Assembly: GCF_003525665.1 (NCBI RefSeq)
Contig: NZ_DQDX01000107.1
Span: forward strand, 2,133-13,547
Reading direction: 5' to 3'
DNA from: Flavobacterium sp.
GTDB lineage: Bacteria > Bacteroidota > Bacteroidia > Flavobacteriales > Flavobacteriaceae
DNA: 11,415 nucleotides
The notes under the pieces are model-generated. The model did no database searches, was not told the origin of the DNA, and was given only the letters and a program-made list of their open reading frames with translations. Shown piece after piece: positions 7,032 to 11,415 of the stretch (positions are counted from its first letter, which is position 1; every line of letters starts with the position of its first letter). A program made the translations under genes and the position numbers.

Positions 7032-8663
7032 TTATTGCGCTTGTTTTAGTTCGGCCGATTTTATAATTCGTTGCAAGATTGCATCTCCGTATTTATCGCC
7101 ATCTCGATGAGAAACAATAATTTGTTGCAATCCGCCATCTTGTTTAAACAATAAAATCTCGTAATACATTTTCTCGCTTTCATCATTTTCTTTATCTACA
7201 ACGGTCATCGAACCATAAGCTCGTGCGCCAGTAACTCCTTTTCCTGTATTGAAATCTTCTTGTTTGAAAAGAATGTTTTGTGCTCCAATTTTTTCCCAGT
7301 TTTTGGTAATTCCTTCTAGAACTGTATCAAAATTCACATCGGTTTCTTTTTTATATTTAATCGTAGAAACCTCAACATAAAGTGGTTCGTACAAGCTTCC
7401 AAAACTGAACATTTGCATCTCTTTTAAAATCGCAAAAGCATCTTTAGATAAAGCTTTTTTCGGATCCATTCTTCGTAAAACTTCAGGCGTTTCAACAACT
7501 ACACCAGGATTTCCGTAATCACTTTTAATCCATTCGTTTTCTAATAAAATTTTTGATGGATTTCGTAAAATGGTATCTTTTACATCAACAAAACCTTTAG
7601 TTGCAATAAAATAAAGTAACGTTGAAATCAGTAAACCAGCTACTAATCCACCAGCATAAATAAATTTCTTTTGTCGCTCTTTTTTTAATCTTTTTAAACG
7701 TGCTTTTTCTTTTTGTTGTTCGTTCCAATCGTCCAATTCGTCTTTATCTTCAACAACTTCTGGAATTGCTTTGTGAATGGTTACGATTGTACTTGTGATG
7801 CGTTTTTTGTCTTCTTCAATTTCAAAATCTAAAGGTTTTACTTTCGCAAATTTTACTAAATCGGCTTGCATCAAAACCTTTTCAAGATTCTCAAGTGTTT
7901 CTTTAGACAGTTTTAGTTTTTTATTTTTTGCCACATTTCTCAAACTCACAATAAGTTCTGATGTAGTGCTTTCCATCGCTGGAACATGAATTTCTTCTTC
8001 GATATACGTTCTAGCAATATCGGTTAATTCCGAGTAGTATGATTTTACTTCACCACGTTGCCAAAGCTCTTTTTTCTCTAATTGCTGTAATAGCGAAGTA
8101 GCTTTCTCTATTGGTGATGTGTAAATTATTTCCTCTACTTTCTCTGGTTTTTTATAGTATTTTTTGAATAAATAATACCCTAAAAATCCAAGACCGATTA
8201 GTGCTAAAATTGCTAAAAGGTATTTCCACCAACCGTTTGAAACACTTTCTGCTGCTGTAATATCTTTTACGTCAAACATCTTTTGTTTTAATGTATCGAC
8301 TTTTACATTGGAAACCTCAACTTTTAGGCTATCAGAATACGCTGTTTTTCCATTTATGATGATTGGAATTCTTGGAATGGTATACTTTCCTGAATCGAAT
8401 TGTGTTAATCCGTATTTTTTTATTAATTCGTACTTATCATTCGATTTTATCGTATCAATTTTATAGGATTCTATAACTTCTAAAGCTCCAAAACTTTTAG
8501 ATTTAGGGAAAACAACTTTATCGGTTTTATTGACCGATGTTTTAATTGTTAACTTAAATTCGGCTCCAATTTTCTTCTTAGTAGAATCAATAGAAGTCGT
8601 TACTTTTTGTGCAAAAAGTGACGTTGTAAGTAGAAAAAATAATATATATAATTTGAATTTCAT
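7032..8663 (-). CDS. Bat-operon membrane protein: BatD-like N-terminus, DUF4381-like core, extra C-terminal domain
   Basis: The protein has 543 residues and I do not know an accepted gene name for it. It has a signal peptide (about 1-18, ending SLFA). A beta-rich domain (about 20-120) follows, with the SGKYTIPRIPI strand pattern seen in BatD-type Ig-like repeats. Next come a membrane helix (about 146-166), a helical cytosolic region (about 183-300), a charged linker (about 309-333), and a second membrane helix (about 335-354). A C-terminal domain of about 190 residues (355-543) should be periplasmic again. The helical part, with YYSELTDIARTYIEE, PAMESTTSEL and ADLVKFAKVKP, resembles the DUF4381-type segment found next to MoxR/VWA genes. 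The C-terminal domain resembles nothing I recognise. The position between the DUF58 gene and batA fits a membrane subunit linking the ATPase side to the VWA side; this is inference. Confidence 0.8.
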   Translation of the reverse strand: MKFKLYILFFLLTTSLFAQKVTTSIDSTKKKIGAEFKLTIKTSVNKTDKVVFPKSKSFGALEVIESYKIDTIKSNDKYELIKKYGLTQFDSGKYTIPRIPIIINGKTAYSDSLKVEVSNVKVDTLKQKMFDVKDITAAESVSNGWWKYLLAILALIGLGFLGYYLFKKYYKKPEKVEEIIYTSPIEKATSLLQQLEKKELWQRGEVKSYYSELTDIARTYIEEEIHVPAMESTTSELIVSLRNVAKNKKLKLSKETLENLEKVLMQADLVKFAKVKPLDFEIEEDKKRITSTIVTIHKAIPEVVEDKDELDDWNEQQKEKARLKRLKKERQKKFIYAGGLVAGLLISTLLYFIATKGFVDVKDTILRNPSKILLENEWIKSDYGNPGVVVETPEVLRRMDPKKALSKDAFAILKEMQMFSFGSLYEPLYVEVSTIKYKKETDVNFDTVLEGITKNWEKIGAQNILFKQEDFNTGKGVTGARAYGSMTVVDKENDESEKMYYEILLFKQDGGLQQIIVSHRDGDKYGDAILQRIIKSAELKQAQ

Positions 8664-8674
8664 TTTTTAAATGT

Positions 8675-8707
8675 AACTCCGTCAGAGTTTAGAACTCTGA
8701 CGGAGTT
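8675..8707. repeat. Perfect 15-bp-stem palindrome upstream of the 543-residue gene
   Basis: The arms AACTCCGTCAGAGTT (8675-8689) and AACTCTGACGGAGTT (8693-8707) are perfectly complementary around a 3-base loop (TAG). The element fills most of the 57-base spacer between the DUF58 stop and the next start. On the transcribed (minus) strand the stem is followed by ACATTTAAAAAATG rather than a T-run, so it is probably not an intrinsic terminator. It would form a very stable hairpin in the operon mRNA. Confidence 0.85.
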
Positions 8708-8720
8708 TTATAAATTGTTT

Positions 8721-9587
8721 TTATCTCGATTTAAAATAACCCAATAATTTTTTAACATAACTTTCGTCAACACGCGTATTTACTGTTCCAGAACCACATT
8801 TTGAAAAGATTTCTTTAAAGAAAGTTACTTTCTCTTGATAGTTTTTCTCGTAATTTAATCTAACATTTTTAGAACTCGTATCGACAACCATAATTTCGCC
8901 CGATTCGGCATCTTCCATTTCGACTATACCAATGTTTGGCATTGTTTCTTCTCGAACATCATATACTCGAATTCCGGTAATATCGTGTTTTTTTCCTGCT
9001 ATTTTCAGTGTTTTTTCATAATCATCATCTACCATAAAATCGGAAATCAAAAATACAATGGCTTTCTTCTTTTGGGTTGATGATAAAAATTTTAAGGCTT
9101 GAGATAAATCGGTTTTTCTGCTTTTAGGTTGAAATTCGATTAATTCACGTATGATTCTAAGTACGTGTGATTTCCCTTTTTTTGGTGGAATATACAATTC
9201 GATTTCATCGGAAAACAAAATCAAACCAATTTTATCGTTATTTTGAGTTGCTGAAAACGCCATTGTCGCGGCAATTTCAGTTACGATTTCGCTTTTCAAC
9301 TGATTTTTAGTTCCAAAACTTTCTGAACCCGAAATATCAACCATTAACATCATAGTTAACTCGCGTTCTTCTTCAAAAACCTTTACATGTGCTTCGTTGT
9401 AACGCGCGGTCACATTCCAATCGATAGCACGCACATCATCACCAAATTGATAAGGTCGCACTTCAGAAAACGTCATTCCGCGTCCTTTAAAAGACGTATG
9501 ATATTCACCCGAAAAGATATGATCGCTCAATCTTCGGGTTTTGATTTCTATTTTACGAACTTTTTTTAGTAAGTCTTTTGTTTCCAT
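8721..9587 (-). CDS. DUF58 domain protein (MoxR-associated)
   Basis: The protein has 288 residues from the chosen start. The DUF58 signature is clear at about 36-63: RGMTFSEVRPYQFGDDVRAI, then DWNVTARY. It is followed by a VWA-like domain with an intact DxSxS motif (DISGS, D84, S86, S88), a Thr in RKTDLSQAL (T159), and D183 in SDF. No membrane helix is present, so this is a cytosolic member, unlike many DUF58 proteins that carry two N-terminal helices. I place the start at the ATG reading METKDLLKK (9585-9587). A longer frame begins at 9614, but its nine extra residues (MPLRLCGKN) are encoded by an intergenic repeat and do not look like family sequence. DUF58 genes typically follow moxR directly, as here. 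It is probably a MoxR partner or adaptor; that role is inferred from this linkage. Confidence 0.93.
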   Translation of the reverse strand: METKDLLKKVRKIEIKTRRLSDHIFSGEYHTSFKGRGMTFSEVRPYQFGDDVRAIDWNVTARYNEAHVKVFEEERELTMMLMVDISGSESFGTKNQLKSEIVTEIAATMAFSATQNNDKIGLILFSDEIELYIPPKKGKSHVLRIIRELIEFQPKSRKTDLSQALKFLSSTQKKKAIVFLISDFMVDDDYEKTLKIAGKKHDITGIRVYDVREETMPNIGIVEMEDAESGEIMVVDTSSKNVRLNYEKNYQEKVTFFKEIFSKCGSGTVNTRVDESYVKKLLGYFKSR

Positions 9588-9588
9588 G

Positions 9589-9622
9589 TTTTTGCCACAA
9601 AGGCGCAAAGGCACTAAGTTTT
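9589..9622. repeat. CTTTGCGCC-type intergenic repeat between moxR and the DUF58 gene
   Basis: On the minus strand the spacer reads ACTTAGTGCCTTTGCGCC then TTTGTGGCAAAAAC, a tandem of near-identical GCCTTTG(C/T)G units. Such sequences are, from general memory, scattered through many bacterial intergenic regions. It contains an ATG in frame with the DUF58 gene and so generates a false upstream start. Confidence 0.65.
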
Positions 9623-9638
9623 TTTTAAATAAAAAAGA

Positions 9639-10643
9639 TTAAGGAACCTCTATTTCGTTTACGATTTTGTTGATAATGTCAACTGAAGTTACATTTTCGG
9701 CTTCTGCTTCGTACGTAATTCCTATTCTGTGACGTAATACATCATGTACAACAGCACGAACATCTTCTGGAATTACATAACCACGGCGTTTTATGAAAGC
9801 GTAACATTTGGCAGCTGTTGCCAAGTTGATACTTCCACGAGGTGATGAACCAAAACTGATTAATGGTTTTAACGATTCTAATTTATATTTTTCTGGGAAA
9901 CGTGTTGCGAAAATAATGTCAAGAATGTATTTTTCGATTTTCTCATCCATATAAACTTCGCGAACCGCTTCTTGAGCGCGCAAGATTTGTTCTACCGAAA
10001 CAACTGCGTTTACTTTTTCGTAAGAACCTTTAAGATTTTGACGAATAACCATTCGTTCTTCATCCATTTTTGGATAATCGATAACCGTTTTAAGCATAAA
10101 ACGATCAACTTGTGCTTCTGGTAATGGATACGTTCCTTCTTGCTCAATTGGGTTTTGAGTAGCAAGAACTAAAAATGGTCTTTCTAATTTAAAAGTTGTG
10201 TCACCAATAGTCACTTGTTTTTCTTGCATTGCTTCAAGCAAAGCCGATTGCACTTTGGCTGGCGCACGATTAATCTCATCTGCAAGAACGAAATTGGCAA
10301 AAATTGGTCCTTTTTTTATTGAAAACTCATTGGCTTTAATGTTGTAAATCATTGTTCCTACAACATCTGCTGGAAGCAAATCTGGTGTAAACTGAATACG
10401 ACTAAAACTACCTTGAACTGCTTGAGACAAGGTGTTAATTGCCAACGTTTTTGCCAATCCTGGAACTCCTTCAAGAAGAATATGTCCTTGACCTAAAAGT
10501 CCAATCAACAATCGTTCTACCATGTGCTTTTGTCCGACAATGACTTTATTCATTTCCATGGTCAATAAGTCAATAAAAGCACTTTCTCTTTCTATCTTTT
10601 CATTGATGGCTCTAATATCTAAAGCGGCAACATTTTCTTCCAT
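9639..10643 (-). CDS. moxR: MoxR family AAA+ ATPase
   Basis: The protein has 334 residues, the usual MoxR length, and is the first gene of the operon. AAA+ elements visible: Walker A GVPGLAKT (59-66), Walker B VLADEIN (119-125), the pore-side segment RAPAKVQSALLEAMQEKQVT (126-145), sensor 1 ATQNP (161-165), PEAQVDRF with Arg181 as candidate finger (176-182), and sensor 2 in GSSPRGSINL with Arg269. No signal or membrane segment is present, so it is cytosolic. MoxR ATPases hydrolyse ATP to remodel or assemble partner proteins and are usually encoded beside VWA proteins. Here the partners would be DUF58, BatA and BatB. All nucleotide-binding residues are intact. The ATG at 10641-10643 is the first after a 269-base divergent spacer. 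The operon promoter must lie in that spacer, but no good TAnnTTTG match with a correctly spaced TTG was found on this strand. Confidence 0.96.
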   Translation of the reverse strand: MEENVAALDIRAINEKIERESAFIDLLTMEMNKVIVGQKHMVERLLIGLLGQGHILLEGVPGLAKTLAINTLSQAVQGSFSRIQFTPDLLPADVVGTMIYNIKANEFSIKKGPIFANFVLADEINRAPAKVQSALLEAMQEKQVTIGDTTFKLERPFLVLATQNPIEQEGTYPLPEAQVDRFMLKTVIDYPKMDEERMVIRQNLKGSYEKVNAVVSVEQILRAQEAVREVYMDEKIEKYILDIIFATRFPEKYKLESLKPLISFGSSPRGSINLATAAKCYAFIKRRGYVIPEDVRAVVHDVLRHRIGITYEAEAENVTSVDIINKIVNEIEVP

Positions 10644-10797
10644 AAATTCTATTTTTTTCGAGGCACAATTAACTATAAAATTTTAACATTTCAAAATTGA
10701 ATATTTTAACACGAATAGAATGTTAACAATGCGTTAAAACTTATTGCCAAATGTCGTTTTTAAGGATGATTTATGATTTTGTTTTAGTAATATTAAA

Positions 10798-10829
10798 GGT
10801 TGCGAGTTTCGGGTTGCGAGTTTCGGGTT
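10798..10829. repeat. Left heptad array of the S23 cassette (GGTTGCGAGTTTCG units)
   Basis: Two perfect 14-bp units GGTTGCGAGTTTCG (10798-10811 and 10812-10825) are followed by GGTT. Each unit is two 7-mers, GGGTTGC and GAGTTTC, both variants of GGGTTTC. Bases 10799-10829 match the reverse complement of 11385-11415 at 26 of 31 positions, so the two arrays form imperfect inverted repeats around the S23 gene. Confidence 0.85.
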
Positions 10830-10848
10830 ACTATATGTGAAATTAAAA

Positions 10849-10882
10849 TTGCAATATAAAAGGTAAAAATTTGCTAAATTTG
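10849..10882 (+). promoter_or_regulatory. Flavobacterial-type promoter of the S23 gene
   Basis: A perfect -7 element TAAATTTG (10875-10882; consensus TAnnTTTG) follows a -33 TTG (10849-10851) at a 23-base spacing, the upper end of the usual range. Transcription would start near 10888, leaving a leader of about 25 bases before the ATG at 10913. The promoter lies inside the repeat-bounded segment, so the gene carries its own expression signal. Confidence 0.6.
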
Positions 10883-10912
10883 AAATGAAATAACTTTTAA
10901 GTAACAAATACT

Positions 10913-11302
10913 ATGGCAACAATAACTACATTTGAAGAACTTGATATTTGGCAGTTAGGAAGAGAAATTTCTCAAGATGTTTGGGATAAATTTGAAAATT
11001 CTGCACTTGGAAAAGATTTTGAATTGAGAAATCAAATGAATCGCTCTTCAGGTTCAATCATGGATAGTATTGCCGAAGGTTTTGAACGAAATGGAAGAAA
11101 AGAATTTATCCAATTTTTGAGTTATTCGAAAGGTTCATGTGGTGAATTACGTTCTCAATTGTATCGTGCTTTTGACAGAAAACATATTACAAAAGAAGAA
11201 TTTGAATTTTTAAAAGAAAAAACAATTACTGAAAGCAAGAAAATAGGTTCTTTTATGTCTTATCTTGTAAAATCTGAAAATAATGGTAGTAAGTTTAAAT
11301 AA
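10913..11302 (+). CDS. Four-helix-bundle protein, S23 / 23S rRNA intervening-sequence family
   Basis: The protein has 129 residues and typical features of the S23/IVP family. These are an N-terminal FEELDIWQLGREIS helix (7-20), a second helix with ELRNQMNRSSGSIMDSIAEG (37-56; the SI-x(2)-x-IAEG motif is diagnostic), then EFIQFLSYSKGSCGELRSQL (64-83), and a C-terminal helix (about 94-120). The family was named from proteins encoded inside insertions in 23S rRNA genes of some bacteria. The Avd accessory protein of diversity-generating retroelements has the same fold. This copy is not in an rRNA gene and no reverse transcriptase is in view. The protein is small, helical and has no signal peptide, so it is probably cytosolic; its surface may bind nucleic acid, but the function is unknown. 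It is divergent from moxR, has its own promoter, and its stop codon (11300-11302) is directly followed by a heptad array. Together with the inverted outer arrays this suggests a mobile cassette. Confidence 0.92.
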   Translation: MATITTFEELDIWQLGREISQDVWDKFENSALGKDFELRNQMNRSSGSIMDSIAEGFERNGRKEFIQFLSYSKGSCGELRSQLYRAFDRKHITKEEFEFLKEKTITESKKIGSFMSYLVKSENNGSKFK

Positions 11303-11335
11303 GTTGCGAGTTTAAGGTTGCGAGTTCAAAGTTGC
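11303..11335. repeat. 14-bp tandem array directly after the S23 stop codon
   Basis: The units GTTGCGAGTTTAAG (11303-11316) and GTTGCGAGTTCAAA (11317-11330), followed by GTTGC, have the same period and core (GTTGCGAGTT) as the left array and are in the same orientation. The last four bases of each unit differ. The array starts on the base after the TAA. Confidence 0.8.
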
Positions 11336-11366
11336 CTTCTCACAAAAACAAAAAAATTAATTAATT

Positions 11367-11415
11367 ATGAATCAACCAGATAATAACTCGAAACCCGAAA
11401 CCCGAAACCCGAAAC
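11367..11415 (+). CDS. Possible ORF start reading into the heptad array (partial)
   Basis: An ATG at 11367-11369 after an A/T-rich leader opens a frame MNQPDNNSKPETRNPK that runs off the window. From the eighth codon the reading frame is made of GAAACCC repeats. A 7-bp unit read in triplets gives a 7-residue period (KPETRNP) and contains no stop codon. It may be a real gene whose N-terminus carries a repeat insertion, or a chance ORF made by the repeat. No promoter box was seen upstream. The bases after the window decide. Confidence 0.3.
   Translation, partial: MNQPDNNSKPETRNPK
11385..11415. repeat. Right inverted heptad array (CCCGAAA units), running off the window
   Basis: AACTCGAAA is followed by three further CCCGAAA-type 7-mers and continues to the last base. 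Its reverse complement is GTTTC, three GGGTTTC units and GAGTT, the same family as the left array but in the opposite orientation. The right boundary is not visible. Confidence 0.85.

Noticed and set aside
8675..8720. Palindrome with following T-rich bases as a plus-strand intrinsic terminator
   Set aside because: The T-rich side lies on the plus strand, where no gene is transcribed into it; all neighbouring genes are on the minus strand.
10692..10699. Possible -7 box CAATTTTG (minus strand) as moxR promoter
   Set aside because: It has one mismatch to TAnnTTTG, and the nearest upstream TTG (10727-10729 on the plus strand as CAA) gives a 27-base spacer, beyond the usual range. Not strong enough to report.
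10913..11302. S23 gene as part of a diversity-generating retroelement or a 23S rRNA intervening sequence
   Set aside because: No reverse transcriptase, template/variable repeat pair or rRNA sequence is present in the window.
10798..11415. Heptad arrays as a CRISPR array
   Set aside because: Units are 7 or 14 bp in direct tandem with no spacers, and no cas gene is nearby.

Overview
The window looks like a chromosomal piece of a low-GC member of the Flavobacteriaceae, probably Flavobacterium or a close relative. The reasons are strong A/T bias, AT-rich non-Shine-Dalgarno leaders, a flavobacterial-type promoter (TTG then TAnnTTTG) before the last complete gene, and protein sequences of typical flavobacterial style. 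The genus is inferred, not proven.

Most of the window (about 1545-10643) is one long minus-strand gene cluster, the Bat (Bacteroides aerotolerance) operon. In transcription order it runs: MoxR AAA+ ATPase, DUF58 protein, a 543-residue two-membrane-span protein with a BatD-like N-terminus, BatA and BatB (membrane-anchored VWA proteins with intact MIDAS residues), BatC (TPR plus a Lys/Asp-rich tract), BatD (large envelope protein) and BatE (TPR, two membrane spans, SH3-like domain). The family picture is a cytosolic MoxR ATPase acting with MIDAS-type VWA proteins on an inner-membrane and periplasmic assembly tied to envelope integrity or stress tolerance. The exact substrate is not known.

To the left lies a gene-free stretch (1088-1544). 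It contains what appears to be a frameshifted N-terminal zinc-ribbon remnant of an IS1595-type transposase, then a minus-strand patatin-like phospholipase (182-1087). The first 57 bases may be the C-terminus of a plus-strand gene. To the right of moxR, on the plus strand, is a stand-alone four-helix-bundle (S23/IVP) gene with its own promoter. It is bounded by arrays built on a 7-bp unit. The outer two arrays are inverted copies of each other (26 of 31 positions), so the gene looks like a small cassette, and a possible ORF reads into the right-hand array.

A theme the genes alone do not explain is that nearly every non-trivial spacer holds a different short repeat or palindrome, often touching a stop codon. 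These are a 15-bp-stem palindrome, an 8-bp-stem palindrome, an 11-bp-stem heptad hairpin, a CTTTGCGCC-type repeat, an ACTG repeat and the GGGTTTC heptad arrays. One of them creates a false upstream start for the DUF58 gene. The S23 cassette with its inverted heptad arrays is the best candidate here for something under-described.
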